DNA of 55,906 nucleotides from Planctomycetota bacterium (lineage in GTDB: Bacteria; Planctomycetota; Planctomycetia; Gemmatales; Gemmataceae). The notes beneath the pieces are model-generated. The model saw only the letters and a list, made by a program, of their open reading frames with translations, ran no database searches and was not told where the DNA came from. Made by a program: the position numbers and the translations under genes. The stretch is from contig VGYC01000022.1 in NCBI GenBank assembly GCA_016873095.1, positions 1 through 55,906 on the forward strand. Direction: 5' to 3'. Position 1 is the first letter of the stretch, and each line of letters starts with the position of its first letter. Shown here one piece after another: positions 18,057-30,583 of this stretch.

Positions 18057-19058
18057 ATGGGGAAGTTCCGCTCCCTTGCGTTCCTTGCTGTCGTTCCGTT
18101 CCTGATGTGCTCTGCCGATGAGACCAGGACTCCCGACGCGCCGCTGCATGTCTTGTCCGGACACACCGGCTCGGTGATGTCGGTCGCGTTCGCGCCGGAT
18201 GGCATGACGCTCGCCAGCGGCTCGCGGGACCGGACGATCCTGCTCTGGGACACGGCCGCGGGCAAACGCAAACAGACGCTCAAGGGGCATGAAGGCGACG
18301 TCTACTGCGTCGTCTACTCACCTCGGGGAGACATCCTCGCCAGCGCTGCCGCCGACAGCACGATTCGGCTGTGGAATGCAAAGGACGGCAAGCCGCTGCG
18401 CACCTTGACGGGACACGAGGGGGTGGTGCGCTCCGTGGCCGTCGCTCCTGGCGGCAAGATGCTTGTCAGCGGCGGCACCGATTCCACGGTGCGCCTGTGG
18501 GATGTCGCCAGCGGCCGGCTGCGACGTACCGTCACCGGGCACGGCGGACAGGTACGGTCGGTTGCCTGGTCGGCCGACGGCCGGTTGCTGGCCAGCGGCG
18601 CCACCGACAAGACCGCGCGGCTCTGGCATGCGAACGATGGCAGCGTCAAGCACATCCTGAAGGGCCATCCCGGCGGCCTGGAAGCGGTTGCCTTCGCGCC
18701 CGATGGCAAGACGCTGGCCAGCAGCAGTTCCGACGCCACCGCGCGTCTGTGGGACATTGACTCCGGGGACCTGAAGCACATTTTGAAGGGCCACGGCGAG
18801 GAGATCGATTCCATCGTCTATTCGCCCGACGGCACCCTGATCGTCACGGGGTCGAAGGACAAGTCCATCAAGATCTGGGACGCGAAGTCGGGCAAGCTGC
18901 AGCGCACGATCACCGGGCCAAAGAATCGTCTGGAATCGCTGGCCTTCTCGGCCGATGGCAAGGCGCTGGCGAGCGGCAGCGGCGGACCGGAAGCCGTTGT
19001 CCGTATCTGGAAGGCCGCCGCCCTTGCCGCACCCGGGCACGACATGAACGACAAGTAG
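18057..19058 (+). CDS. Secreted WD40 beta-propeller protein
   Basis: About 333 residues. A short hydrophobic leader (FRSLAFLAVVPFLMCSAD) suggests export, possibly as a lipoprotein. Seven WD40 repeats then fill the protein, each with GH ... SVAFAPDGKTLASGS ... VRLWD-type units (for example DRTILLWDTAAGKRKQTLKG and DKSIKIWDAKSGKLQRTITG). Seven repeats would close a single propeller, a protein-interaction platform. It lies between and close to the isochorismatase-like and methyltransferase genes. No enzymatic role is implied. Confidence 0.9.
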   Translation: MGKFRSLAFLAVVPFLMCSADETRTPDAPLHVLSGHTGSVMSVAFAPDGMTLASGSRDRTILLWDTAAGKRKQTLKGHEGDVYCVVYSPRGDILASAAADSTIRLWNAKDGKPLRTLTGHEGVVRSVAVAPGGKMLVSGGTDSTVRLWDVASGRLRRTVTGHGGQVRSVAWSADGRLLASGATDKTARLWHANDGSVKHILKGHPGGLEAVAFAPDGKTLASSSSDATARLWDIDSGDLKHILKGHGEEIDSIVYSPDGTLIVTGSKDKSIKIWDAKSGKLQRTITGPKNRLESLAFSADGKALASGSGGPEAVVRIWKAAALAAPGHDMNDK

Positions 19059-19066
19059 GAGACAGG

Positions 19067-20083
19067 ATGCCGGAGTCGACACCGCAGGAACAGATCAGCC
19101 GCATGCTGACGGGCTACTGGCTGTCGCAAGCGCTCTACGTGGCCGCCAAGCTCGGCCTGGCCGACCTGGTGAAAGCCGCGCCGCGCAGCGCCCCCGAGCT
19201 GGCGACGGCCACGGGCACGCACACTCGCGCGCTCTATCGCTTGCTGCGCGCGCTGGCCAGCGTCGCCGTCTTTGCCGAGGACGAGCAGCAGCGCTTCCGG
19301 CTCACGCCCATGGCCGAGTGCTTGCTCGACGCTCCCGGCTCGCAGCGGGCGCTGGCCATCATGTCAGGCGAGGAGCACTTCCGTGCGTTCGGCGACTTGC
19401 TCTACAGCGTGCAGACGGGCGAGCCGGCGTTCGACAGGCTCATGGGCGCTCCGGTCTTCGACTTCCTGCAGGCACACCCGGAGCAAGCGCGCATCTTCGA
19501 CGAGGCGATGACGGGCGTGCATGGCCGCGAGACGGCTGCCATGCTGGAAGCGTACGACTTCAGCGGCGTCCGCGTGCTGGCGGACATCGGCGGCGGCAGC
19601 GGCAGCGTCGTCAGCGCGATCTTGAAGAAGTACACGCAGATGCACGGCATTCTCTATGACTTGCCGGCTGTGATCGAGCGCGCCGCACCAAGACTCGCCG
19701 CCGCCGGCCTGGCGAATCGCTGCCAGGCGATCGGCGGCAGCTTCTTCGCCTCGGTCCCGATCGGCGCCAATGTCTACCTCATGCGGCACATCATCCACGA
19801 CTGGGACGACGACAATTGTCGGCTCATCCTGCACAACATTCGCCAAGTGCTGCCAGACCACGGCCGCTTGCTTGTCGTCGAATCTGTCGTCCCGCCCGGC
19901 AACGACCCGTCGTTCGGCAAGCTACTCGACCTGGCCATGCTCGTCATTCCAGGCGGCGAGGAACGCACGGCCGAGGAATACCGCAAGCTCTTCCATGCCA
20001 CCGGCTTCGAGCTGACCCGTATCCTGCCGACCACGGCGGATGTCAGCGTCATCGAAGGTAAGAAGTTTCCCGGCCAGGCGTAG
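19067..20083 (+). CDS. SAM-dependent O-methyltransferase (Methyltransf_2 type)
   Basis: About 338 residues with the two-part layout of plant/fungal-type O-methyltransferases. An N-terminal winged-helix dimerisation domain (GYWLSQALYVAAKLGLADLV ... ALYRLLRALASVAVF) precedes a Rossmann domain. SAM motif I is VLADIGGGSGSVV, and the catalytic-histidine region is YLMRHIIHDWDDDNC. These enzymes methylate hydroxyls of small aromatic or polyketide-like molecules; the substrate is unknown. The gene is the last of a tight three-gene group, followed by a strong hairpin. Confidence 0.9.
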   Translation: MPESTPQEQISRMLTGYWLSQALYVAAKLGLADLVKAAPRSAPELATATGTHTRALYRLLRALASVAVFAEDEQQRFRLTPMAECLLDAPGSQRALAIMSGEEHFRAFGDLLYSVQTGEPAFDRLMGAPVFDFLQAHPEQARIFDEAMTGVHGRETAAMLEAYDFSGVRVLADIGGGSGSVVSAILKKYTQMHGILYDLPAVIERAAPRLAAAGLANRCQAIGGSFFASVPIGANVYLMRHIIHDWDDDNCRLILHNIRQVLPDHGRLLVVESVVPPGNDPSFGKLLDLAMLVIPGGEERTAEEYRKLFHATGFELTRILPTTADVSVIEGKKFPGQA

Positions 20084-20092
20084 TCGAAGCTC

Positions 20093-20138
20093 GCTCGGCG
20101 GTTTCGCGCGCTGGATCCGGTGCGCGAAACTGCCGAGC
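20093..20138 (+). terminator. Strong hairpin after the O-methyltransferase gene
   Basis: A 17-bp stem (arms 20093-20109 and 20122-20138, core GGTTTCGCGC / GCGCGAAAC) with one mismatch and a 12-base loop lies 9 bp after the stop codon. There is no U-tract, so it may be a non-canonical terminator or an mRNA 3'-end stabiliser. Confidence 0.6.
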
Positions 20139-20218
20139 GCTGAGGCAGACTGTCCAGCTGTCCACTGTCCGGCTACAATCTCCGGAACGACAACATTTCC
20201 TATCAGGAGCATTGAGTC

Positions 20219-22930
<2,712 letters not shown>

Positions 22931-22974
22931 TCTTCCGGCACTGTGTCAATGCTGGACTTTCGTGGAGGCGTCAT

Positions 22975-23012
22975 GGGTGCCATGCCCACGCAAAGCCGTG
23001 AGCATGGCGCCC
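22975..23012. repeat. Third copy of the GCTCACGCAAAGCCGTGAGC palindrome
   Basis: Hairpin with arms GGGTGCCATGC and GCATGGCGCCC around a CACGCAAAGCCGTG centre, differing at a few positions from the copies at 7427-7552. It lies between the helicase and methyltransferase genes and could attenuate readthrough between them. Confidence 0.75.
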
Positions 23013-23040
23013 GTGTAAATCTTGCCTTGTGGATTCATCG

Positions 23041-24648
23041 ATGGCCCAGACCAAGATCAAGAGGGCGCGGAAGCGCCAGCTTGGCCAGTTCTATACGCCG
23101 GCTCGTTGTGCTCGCAAGCTCGTCGCGGAGCTTGACCTCACGATTTCGTCCGTGGTCCTCGAGCCCAGCGCGGGGGCGGGCGCCTTCGTCTTGCCGCTAG
23201 TCGAGCGGTTCATGGAATTGCATCACGGATCGCAGTCGTTACGCCTCGAAAAGACCCTGCGCGACAACCTGCATGCCGTGGAGATCGACCCGGCAGCCAA
23301 GACAGCGATGCTCGTGGCCATCACGCGGCGCTGGGGCCGCTTGCCACGCCAGCACAGGCTGACGCGCGGTGATTTCTTCGCTACGGACTTCGACACGACG
23401 TTCGACGTCATCATCGGCAATCCGCCGTTCGGCGGCACCATCCGGCCCGCGCTGCAGGACAAGCTCGACGCACGCTACGGCCAGCGCGACGGCTTCAAGA
23501 TCAAGAAGGAAACTTACAGCTTCTTCATCGTCCGCGCCGTCGAGATGCTGCGGCCGGCGGGCCGGCTGCGCTTCATCTGCAGCGACACATTCCTGACCAT
23601 CCCGACCATGAAGGGCCTCCGCGAATTCCTGCTCAATCGCGGACGCACGGCGGTCACGCGAATTGACGGTCAATTCGCCGAGACGGACCAGCCGATGGTC
23701 TTGCTCGACTATCAGCACACGGGCCAGACCGAGGAAGTGGAGATTGACGGCCAGCCGCTGCGCCGCGAAACCATCAACCTGACCGGGAATCGCTCGTGGC
23801 AGATCAACGAGTCGCTGGGCCGGCTGTTTGCCGGGCCCAAGCTCGGCGACGTCATGGTCGCCTCCAGCGGCATGACCGTCGGCCGCAATGAGCTTTTTGT
23901 CCGCGATATTGTGGACGGCGCCGTTCTTGAACCGTACGACTTTCGGTTTCGCCAGGAGCCAATCACGCTCAGGCGTGAGCTGGAGCGAGCGCGTCTTGGC
24001 TATCTATCCCAGGCCGTCAGGGCCAGGATCATGCGCCAGGAGGAACTCGGCGAGACCCGGCGCGTTGTCGAGGCCATTCCGCTGGCGGCGACCAGACGGG
24101 TGCCGCTGCCTCATCCGGATTATTGCTTCTACAACAAGGCGACCAGAGACATCGTCTTTTCGCAGCCCAAGCACGCGATCTTCTGGCGCGACGACGGCGA
24201 CGCGGTGATCACCTTCAAGAAGAGCGGCAACTGGTATCTGCACGGCGTCGGCGGCCAGCCGTACTTCAAGCGCGAGGGGCTATCCTGGCAATTGATCGCA
24301 CCGTCGCTGAATGCACGCTACCTGCCCCCGGGCTATATCCTCGATAGCGGGGCGCCCTGCGCGTTCCTGCGCGACGGGATCGACCGCGATGAATTGTGGT
24401 TCGTGCTCGGCTGGTGCCTGACGCCCCTGTGTACGCGCATCCTGAAAGACGTCCTCAATCACACCCGCAATATTCAGTCCAAGGACGTTGAACGGCTGCC
24501 CTATCCCTTCTGGGTCGCCCCTGCCGACAAGGGCAAGGCCATCGCCCGCTGCCGCGATCTGGTTGTAGCGGCCAGGTCCTGTGGCACGCAGTATCGTCGC
24601 GACCATCCGGAGATCGTTGCCTTGACGGAGTGTTACCGCGTGCACTGA
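23041..24648 (+). CDS. N6-adenine-specific DNA methyltransferase (Eco57I/TaqI-like)
   Basis: 535 residues. The N-terminal motif LGQFYTPARCARKLV (residues 14-28), the SAM-binding motif I LEPSAGAGAFV (40-50), the acidic HAVEID (79-83) and the catalytic NPPF (127-130, in DVIIGNPPFGG) identify an N6-adenine methyltransferase of the gamma type. The C-terminal ~300 residues (for example NRSWQINESLGRLFAGPKLG ... NHTRNIQSKDVERLPYP) resemble a TaqI-like target-recognition domain. No endonuclease motif (PD-ExK) was seen in it, so it is a plain methylase or the modification arm of a larger system. The ATG at 23041 is used; a GTG four codons earlier is possible. It is convergent with a CPBP protease gene, 5 bp away. 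Confidence 0.9.
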   Translation: MAQTKIKRARKRQLGQFYTPARCARKLVAELDLTISSVVLEPSAGAGAFVLPLVERFMELHHGSQSLRLEKTLRDNLHAVEIDPAAKTAMLVAITRRWGRLPRQHRLTRGDFFATDFDTTFDVIIGNPPFGGTIRPALQDKLDARYGQRDGFKIKKETYSFFIVRAVEMLRPAGRLRFICSDTFLTIPTMKGLREFLLNRGRTAVTRIDGQFAETDQPMVLLDYQHTGQTEEVEIDGQPLRRETINLTGNRSWQINESLGRLFAGPKLGDVMVASSGMTVGRNELFVRDIVDGAVLEPYDFRFRQEPITLRRELERARLGYLSQAVRARIMRQEELGETRRVVEAIPLAATRRVPLPHPDYCFYNKATRDIVFSQPKHAIFWRDDGDAVITFKKSGNWYLHGVGGQPYFKREGLSWQLIAPSLNARYLPPGYILDSGAPCAFLRDGIDRDELWFVLGWCLTPLCTRILKDVLNHTRNIQSKDVERLPYPFWVAPADKGKAIARCRDLVVAARSCGTQYRRDHPEIVALTECYRVH

Positions 24649-24653
24649 TGCGC

Positions 24654-25484
24654 TTACGGCGCCAGCAAGCCGACGAGCACGTCGTAGCCGGTGTGCGTGC
24701 CAACGGCTATGCCGAAGCCGCGACAGCGATAAAGCAGGGCAAAGTACACGCCGGCGAGGGTTCGGAAGGCGAAAACATAGTTGTCGAACGGTTCTCCCTC
24801 CGGACCGAGGTTGTGTGCGGCTGCGAAGGCCAGCGCGGAAACCACGGCCGCCAGCAGGCTGGCAAACATCCAGGGTACATCGACGAAACGCAGGCCGTAA
24901 GCCAGGAATGAAAACAGCAGCAGTCGGAAGAGCGTCTCTTCATAGACGCCGGCGCCGATGAAGCTGACGACTTTTTCCAGTGCGGGATCCGGGGAACTGA
25001 CGACGGCGGTCGGGTCGTCGCCGCGCGGCGTGCCGGCCACGCTCCGCTCCGAGTCTCCCGCGTCGCGGTTCGCCGTGTTCAGTGCGTCCACTGGCATGAC
25101 GACGGCGGGTTCGGGCCGGAAGCCCAGTCCGTCAAGCACGGGCCAGACGCAACGACTGATCGCCCACAAGCCGACGGCGAAGAGCACGCTCTCGACTGCC
25201 ATGCCCAGCCATACGCTCATGTAGTCGCTCGGCCGGTCCTTGCGGCGAACAAGGCTCCAGGACAGCAGCACGCCGACGAGCAGCGCCGGCGCCCAGAACG
25301 CCTCGGCCAGGCCCATGTGGCCCAGGCCGGAGCGCAACCAGCTATCGGCGCCGTTGCGCAGGCTATCCGGCTCATCGGCACTCAGCCAGTACAGGCCCGC
25401 TTCATACGCGACGACGAGCGGAAGTACAAAGGTCACGCACGACCAGGGATGACGGGTTGCCGATAGATAGCCGGGACGGGCCAT
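24654..25484 (-). CDS. CPBP-family intramembrane metalloprotease
   Basis: About 276 residues with several transmembrane helices. The CPBP/Abi signature can be read in order: GVYEETLFRLLL (EExxxR), LAFAAAHN (FxxxH) and a late GTHTGYD. CAAX-processing-like or bacteriocin-immunity functions are known for the family; the substrate here is unknown. An unusual non-helical, charged loop of about 50 residues (DALNTANRDAGDSERSVAGT...) sits before the catalytic helix. The ATG at 25484 is preferred; a TTG lies six codons upstream. It lies 30 bp downstream of the HD-GYP gene on the same strand, probably co-transcribed. Confidence 0.85.
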   Translation of the reverse strand: MARPGYLSATRHPWSCVTFVLPLVVAYEAGLYWLSADEPDSLRNGADSWLRSGLGHMGLAEAFWAPALLVGVLLSWSLVRRKDRPSDYMSVWLGMAVESVLFAVGLWAISRCVWPVLDGLGFRPEPAVVMPVDALNTANRDAGDSERSVAGTPRGDDPTAVVSSPDPALEKVVSFIGAGVYEETLFRLLLFSFLAYGLRFVDVPWMFASLLAAVVSALAFAAAHNLGPEGEPFDNYVFAFRTLAGVYFALLYRCRGFGIAVGTHTGYDVLVGLLAP

Positions 25485-25514
25485 GGTGCGTCTCGAAACC
25501 AACCGCCAGCGCGT

Positions 25515-26951
25515 TCAAGCCTCTACAGCCACCAGTTCGGGATAACGCGTGCCGAGCAGTTCGCGTTGCTCCGCCACCGGCAGGGCGCGGACAATGCTGC
25601 GGCCATCGACCTGGCCGAGGTCCAGGTGCACCGGGAAGGGCAACGGTTCTCCCCGGGCATCGGTAAGCAGTGCGACCATCGGTTTTGACGTCAGTCGCAA
25701 GTCCTTGCGCGCCGAATGGACGCCGATCACGATGCCAGCGGCGCCGTCCGCCAGTTCCACCACCGAGCCCACGGGGAAGAACGACAGGTCGAGCAGCTTT
25801 TCCGCCGCGAAGCGGTCCAGCGCACCTTGGTCGGCCAACAGCAGTGTGTCGGTCATGGCCGTGCGCGTGTCGAACGCGGCGCGGTACGGGCGCGGACAGC
25901 ACAGGGCGGCGTAGATGTCCGCCACGGTGACAAGCCGCGTGAGCGTGGGAATCTGCGGCTCGCGCAGACCGGATGGATAGCCGGTGCCGTCAATGCGCTC
26001 GTGATGTCCGACGGCAGCTTCCATCAACCAGCCTTTGCCCGGGGCGAGACGGCTCAGGATCTCGGCGCCGACAATTGGATGGTACTCGACGTGCCGGCGT
26101 TGTTCGTCGTTGAGTGGGCCGCGCTGGGCGAGGATGTCGGCCGGCACGCGCAGCATGCCGACATCGTGCAGCAATCCAGCCAGCACCGGCTCGTCGGCGC
26201 GCTGCTGCCACTCCGGGTCGTGGCGCGTCAGCCTTGCAAGCACTTGCGCCGTCACCAGGCCATGCGCGGCCAGGAACTGCGCCGGTTGCTTGGCGTCACG
26301 CTGGTGAAAGCGCAACGGCCGGTCCTGGCGGACATCTTCCAGGACTTTCTCAACCAGCGGCGCAAATGCCTGAACGCGCAGCTCACTGCCTCGGGCCAGT
26401 CCATCGAGCAAATCCGCGAGTGATTCGACCAGGTCATGGCTGCGCCGTCGCGATTCCAGGCCGGCGAGCAAGGTGGCCAGACGGTCGCCGACGACATTGA
26501 GCGTCGCTTCCAGGCCGTCGCACCAGCGTGCCTGAGCGCCGGCGGCCTGCGGAACCGTCTGCGCCGCCCGCAGGGCAAGATCGAGCATGGCGGCTGTCCG
26601 CTGATAGAGCGCGGCCAGCGCATCGGTGCGCGGGTCTAGCAGGACCGGCTCATCGGCCAGCCCTCTCAGTTCCTGCAGCAACTCGCGCCCGCGCTGTAGT
26701 AGCCGCAAGCCGCGCGCACTGAGGCGTACCGCCGCTTCGCGTGGCGTGCTGGAAGACTGGAACAGCTCGCGCGTCGAGCCCTCGATGAGCGTGGTCGGGA
26801 AGTTTCCCGCCGTCACCCTGCGATCCAGTTGCAGGAGCGGATCCGTGGGCCGCGACGCCGGCACCGACTGCGTCGCAGTCTGATGTTCGCCCTCGACCAG
26901 GCGCTGTCTCAGCGCGGCAATCTTTTCCAGCAGAACTTGGGTCGTATTCAT
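25515..26951 (-). CDS. HD-GYP domain protein (putative c-di-GMP phosphodiesterase)
   Basis: About 478 residues. The N-terminal ~210 residues are helical and probably a signalling or dimerisation region (LSARGLRLLQRGRELLQELRG). The HD-GYP domain carries all landmarks: a leading His in FLAAHGLVTAQ, LLHDVGM near residue 265, EYHPIVGAEIL, GHHERIDGTGYP near 312 and a final VADIYAAL. Complete ligands suggest an active phosphohydrolase. The ~80 C-terminal residues (GSVVELADGAAGIVIGVHSA...) look like a small beta domain. There is no receiver domain, so the input signal is unknown. It is followed closely by the CPBP gene. Confidence 0.9.
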   Translation of the reverse strand: MNTTQVLLEKIAALRQRLVEGEHQTATQSVPASRPTDPLLQLDRRVTAGNFPTTLIEGSTRELFQSSSTPREAAVRLSARGLRLLQRGRELLQELRGLADEPVLLDPRTDALAALYQRTAAMLDLALRAAQTVPQAAGAQARWCDGLEATLNVVGDRLATLLAGLESRRRSHDLVESLADLLDGLARGSELRVQAFAPLVEKVLEDVRQDRPLRFHQRDAKQPAQFLAAHGLVTAQVLARLTRHDPEWQQRADEPVLAGLLHDVGMLRVPADILAQRGPLNDEQRRHVEYHPIVGAEILSRLAPGKGWLMEAAVGHHERIDGTGYPSGLREPQIPTLTRLVTVADIYAALCCPRPYRAAFDTRTAMTDTLLLADQGALDRFAAEKLLDLSFFPVGSVVELADGAAGIVIGVHSARKDLRLTSKPMVALLTDARGEPLPFPVHLDLGQVDGRSIVRALPVAEQRELLGTRYPELVAVEA

Positions 26952-27234
26952 GGCCTGGTAAGCATCGGCTTTCCCACGCGCCCTGCTTCACCAAACCGGG
27001 CCGCTTTCCCGGAAAACTCCGCTTAACCTGGAAAGCCCGAACAGCCGGCAACCTGGCAAGATGGGCTGGCGATCGCGACCGGATTCCACATTGCTGGCAA
27101 CTGGGCGCCGCCCTGACGCACTCCACGCAGATCCGCCACAAGCGTGGCGACACTTCTTGCGGCGCAATCTTCTATCGTGCCATCTGTTACGCACGATGCC
27201 CGTAACTTTTCAGCAAGTCTGGGTTCTTGGCAGC

Positions 27235-28836
27235 CTATTTTTTCAAGGGATTGACATCGATGATGCGCAGATGAAAATGCTGATCCTCCTCCAGGTCTGC
27301 GGGGACGTTTTGCCCGAGGAGTTGCATTGCGAGCCGGCCGCGGACCAGGAAGCGCTCGCGCGCCTCGACGACCTTGCCCTTGTCGGCATCGAAGAGGATA
27401 ACGCCGCCGGCCTGCTGGGCCTTGAACGCGGCACTGCTGATCGCCAGCATGCCGGCGCCCGCTTTTCTTTTCGGAGCCTGATAGTTGAGGTCCAGGCCGA
27501 AGGCGAACTGGTGCAGGGCACCCTTGCCGCCGCCGTAAGCGTAATGGATGCGGCCTGACCAGCTGCCGAGCGCGCCCCAGCTGTGCGTCATCGGCTCTGA
27601 CCACTTCGCGCCTTGCTTCAGCGGCCGATTCGGCTGAAAAAATGTCGTCCGCGCCATTTCCTTCCAGCCGTCCTGATCGAGCAAGCTGCCGACCTGCAGT
27701 CCCAGGGCACCCTGGGCCATCACGGCCGGCGGCAGACCTGCCGCTTCGAACTGCTTGACCTCCATCTTGGCGTCGAGATGAATGGCGAATGACGTTCCCG
27801 GCAACTTGAGTATCGCCGGTGCGAGCAATGGCTGAAGCAGCGCATCGGCCTGCACGAGCTGGGCGCCCTCAACCTTCTGCTGAATCTCGTAACCGCTCGC
27901 GCCCGCCTTCGCCACCTTGAAGCTCGACACCACGACGTATTCCAGCACCGTGCTGAACGGGATGCCCTGAATGTTGTAGGCGGGCTTTTGCAGGACGCGC
28001 AATTCCTGGAAGAAGCGGTCGCCCGGCTTCAGCTTCCATTCAAGCTGCAACGGCTGAGCGATCAGCTTCGGCTCGATGTGCCAGGTACGCGCCAGAATGG
28101 GAGACGGCCTGCCTCTGGAATCGACGACACGGAACTCGATGGTCAGCGACGGCGCCGGCAGATCGGTAAGCTCGACAAGGCCCCTGTCGGCCTTCTTCCA
28201 TGTTGCCTGGCCCTGGATGCGGTATTCGATGTCGGCCGCCTTCCCGGCATTATCCTTCCCGGCACTGTCCTTGCCGGTGAGTGAGATGGTGAGGCGCCCG
28301 CCGGATCTCGGTTGCTCCGGCACGACGCGAATGATCTCCGGCGCGGGGGGCGCGGCCGGCATGGGCGGCGGGGGGTTCTCGCGCTGTGGTGGATCCTTGG
28401 CGGGCTGCTCCACGATCCACTGCTTGGGCGGCGGCTTCATCTTCGGCGCTGGATCGGCTGGATCAGCTGACTTGTCGGCGACTTGTCGCTTCGTCTCGCG
28501 TACCGGATCGTCGGTTGGCTCGTCAACCCACGCCAGCGTGAGATCGTCGCCGTTGAGCGGCCGCGACTTTTTCGTTCCGCCGCGATTGAGCAGATACACG
28601 CCGAGGCCGGCCATCAAAACCACGACGAGTCCGATGGCAGCCCAGTGCCAGACGGCTCGCCGCGGCATTGCTGCCACCGGCGCAGGCCGATCTCGCCGGA
28701 CACTGGTCTCCTGTGCGATTCCCATTGCCGGCACGCGCACCGCTGCCGCGCATGCCGGGCAGCGAACCGCCGATCCGGCGAGCATGGGCGAGACCGTCAA
28801 TCTGTTGCCGCAGCCGCAATGGATGGTTATGGACAT
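27235..28836 (-). CDS. Membrane protein with N-terminal zinc ribbon, proline-rich linker and large beta-rich domain
   Basis: About 533 residues. Residues 1-35 hold CGCGNRLTVSP ... VRCPACAA, a zinc-ribbon-like Cys pattern common at the head of planctomycete membrane proteins. One transmembrane helix follows (WAAIGLVVVLMAGLGVYLL, ~65-85). Then comes a Pro/Lys-rich linker (~125-170) and a beta-rich extracytoplasmic part (VEYRIQGQATW... and LEWKLKPGDRFFQELRV) resembling DUF6263-type domains. The function is unknown. It is divergent from the sigma-54 response regulator and has a TATAAT-like box upstream. Confidence 0.7.
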   Translation of the reverse strand: MSITIHCGCGNRLTVSPMLAGSAVRCPACAAAVRVPAMGIAQETSVRRDRPAPVAAMPRRAVWHWAAIGLVVVLMAGLGVYLLNRGGTKKSRPLNGDDLTLAWVDEPTDDPVRETKRQVADKSADPADPAPKMKPPPKQWIVEQPAKDPPQRENPPPPMPAAPPAPEIIRVVPEQPRSGGRLTISLTGKDSAGKDNAGKAADIEYRIQGQATWKKADRGLVELTDLPAPSLTIEFRVVDSRGRPSPILARTWHIEPKLIAQPLQLEWKLKPGDRFFQELRVLQKPAYNIQGIPFSTVLEYVVVSSFKVAKAGASGYEIQQKVEGAQLVQADALLQPLLAPAILKLPGTSFAIHLDAKMEVKQFEAAGLPPAVMAQGALGLQVGSLLDQDGWKEMARTTFFQPNRPLKQGAKWSEPMTHSWGALGSWSGRIHYAYGGGKGALHQFAFGLDLNYQAPKRKAGAGMLAISSAAFKAQQAGGVILFDADKGKVVEARERFLVRGRLAMQLLGQNVPADLEEDQHFHLRIIDVNPLKK

Positions 28837-28874
28837 GGCCTGCCTGAGACATCGTCACGGATCGGGCGCACGCC

Positions 28875-28906
28875 ATTATAACATGCCTGACGGGAGCAAG
28901 CGTCAA
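28875..28906 (-). promoter_or_regulatory. Possible promoter of the zinc-ribbon membrane protein gene
   Basis: On the minus strand, TATAAT at 28880-28875 and TTGACG at 28906-28901 are separated by 20 bases, longer than ideal. The predicted start of transcription is about 30 bases before the ATG at 28836. Confidence 0.35.
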
Positions 28907-29000
28907 GCGTTCAAGCATTGTGGACGGCCTCTCTGCTTGGCGCGGCGAATTTCGCGTTCATAGAATAGCGCCATCGATTTCTCGCGGATCATGGAGACTC

Positions 29001-30527
29001 ATGAGCACGAAGCGGTACGAATCTGCGGAACCATTGGCCGGCGAAGGCCTCAAGCTCCTCATCGTAGATGACGACCCCAGTCACGCGGAGGCCGTCGCTG
29101 AAAGTCTGGAGCGCGTCGGCTACCACTGCGTCATTGCCACCAGCGGCGCGGCGGGGGCGGCCAAGATTGAGGATGAGGAGCCTGACGTCATACTTACCGA
29201 TCTCAAGATGGACGGCATGGACGGGCTGGCCATTCTGCGCAAGGCCAAGCAGGAGTTGCCGGACGCCGAAGTGGTCGTCATCACGGGGCACGGCGATGTG
29301 CAGACCGCCGTCGAGGCCATGCGGGCCGGGGCTGCCAACTACTTGCAAAAACCCGTCAACATCGCCGAGCTGCGGGCCATGGTGGACAAGGCGGCTGAAC
29401 GGCTGCGGCTCATCCGCGCCAACAAGGAACTGCAGCAACAGCTCGACGAGAAGTTTGGCTTCGAGGGCATGATCGGCAACACGCCGCGCATGCACGAGAT
29501 CGTCGCCAAGCTCAAGACCATCGCCCCCACGCAGGCCACCGTCCTCATCCAGGGCGAGACGGGCACCGGCAAGGAACTGGTGGCGCGGGCCATCCACAAC
29601 AACAGCCCACGCAAGAACAAGAACTTCGTGGCCATGAACTGCACCGCCCTCAACGAGAATCTCCTCGAGGATGAGCTGTTCGGCCATGAGCCGGGCTCCT
29701 TCACCGGGGCGGAACGCCTCCGCAAGGGCCGCTTCGAGCATGCCCACAATGGCACACTGTTTCTCGATGAGGTCGGCGACATGCCCATGTCGCTGCAAGC
29801 AAAGCTGCTGCGCGTCCTCGAGAACCAGGAAGTTTTCCGCATCGGCAGCAACGAACCCATCAAGGTGAACGTGCGGCTCCTGTCAGCGACCAATCGCGAC
29901 CTGGAGGCGGCGGTGGCCGCCGGAACCTTTCGCCAGGACCTGTACTTCCGCCTCAAGGTCGTGACGATCAAGCTGCCGCCCCTGCGCGAGCGCCGCGACG
30001 ATGTGCCGCTCCTGACTGCACACTTCTTGCAAGAGATGAATCAACGACACGGCAAGCAGGTGCGTAGCCTGGCCGAGCCGCTGCGCCGGGCTTTCACCGC
30101 CCACGACTGGCCCGGCAACGTCCGTGAGCTGCGCAATCTCATCGAGAGCATGGTCGTTCAGGACCAGGACGGCATCCTCAACCTCGACGATTTGCAGGAG
30201 GGCGACACCCTGCAGCGCTTCCGCATCGGCACGGCGGACAGGGGCGGCCCCGACGCGCTCGTCGGCCGGCCACTGGCGGAGATCGATCGCTACTACGTCG
30301 AGAAGACCCTGGAAAAAACAGAAGGCAACCGCGAGGAAGCCGCCCGATGCCTCGGCATCGGCGAGCGCACCCTTTACCGCAACATCCAGCAATGGAAGCA
30401 GCAGGACAAGGTTCGCGACGCCCTGGCGGAAACCAAGGGTGATGTCGCCGCCGCTGCCAAGAAGCTCGGTATCTCCGCTGACGCCCTCCGCGACAAGCTG
30501 GCCAAGTGGGGCATGCAAACCGATTGA
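29001..30527 (+). CDS. NtrC-family sigma-54-dependent response regulator
   Basis: 508 residues. The receiver domain has IVDDDPSH (21-28), phospho-acceptor D67 in [14 protein letters not shown] and K118 in LQKP. The AAA+ domain has Walker A GETGTGKE (185-192), Walker B LFLDEVGD (253-260) and the sigma-54 contact loop as GSFTGA (232-237) instead of GAFTGA. The C-terminus carries a Fis-type helix-turn-helix ([21 protein letters not shown]) followed by a second, similar unit ([23 protein letters not shown]). It should activate sigma-54 promoters once phosphorylated. No histidine kinase is adjacent, so it is an orphan regulator. GGAG lies before the ATG at 29001. Confidence 0.93.
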   Translation: MSTKRYESAEPLAGEGLKLLIVDDDPSHAEAVAESLERVGYHCVIATSGAAGAAKIEDEEPDVILTDLKMDGMDGLAILRKAKQELPDAEVVVITGHGDVQTAVEAMRAGAANYLQKPVNIAELRAMVDKAAERLRLIRANKELQQQLDEKFGFEGMIGNTPRMHEIVAKLKTIAPTQATVLIQGETGTGKELVARAIHNNSPRKNKNFVAMNCTALNENLLEDELFGHEPGSFTGAERLRKGRFEHAHNGTLFLDEVGDMPMSLQAKLLRVLENQEVFRIGSNEPIKVNVRLLSATNRDLEAAVAAGTFRQDLYFRLKVVTIKLPPLRERRDDVPLLTAHFLQEMNQRHGKQVRSLAEPLRRAFTAHDWPGNVRELRNLIESMVVQDQDGILNLDDLQEGDTLQRFRIGTADRGGPDALVGRPLAEIDRYYVEKTLEKTEGNREEAARCLGIGERTLYRNIQQWKQQDKVRDALAETKGDVAAAAKKLGISADALRDKLAKWGMQTD

Positions 30528-30583
30528 ATGCGGCCGCCTCGGTCGCTCGCCACACGGTCGGCGACGCCGGCGCCCGCCCTGCA

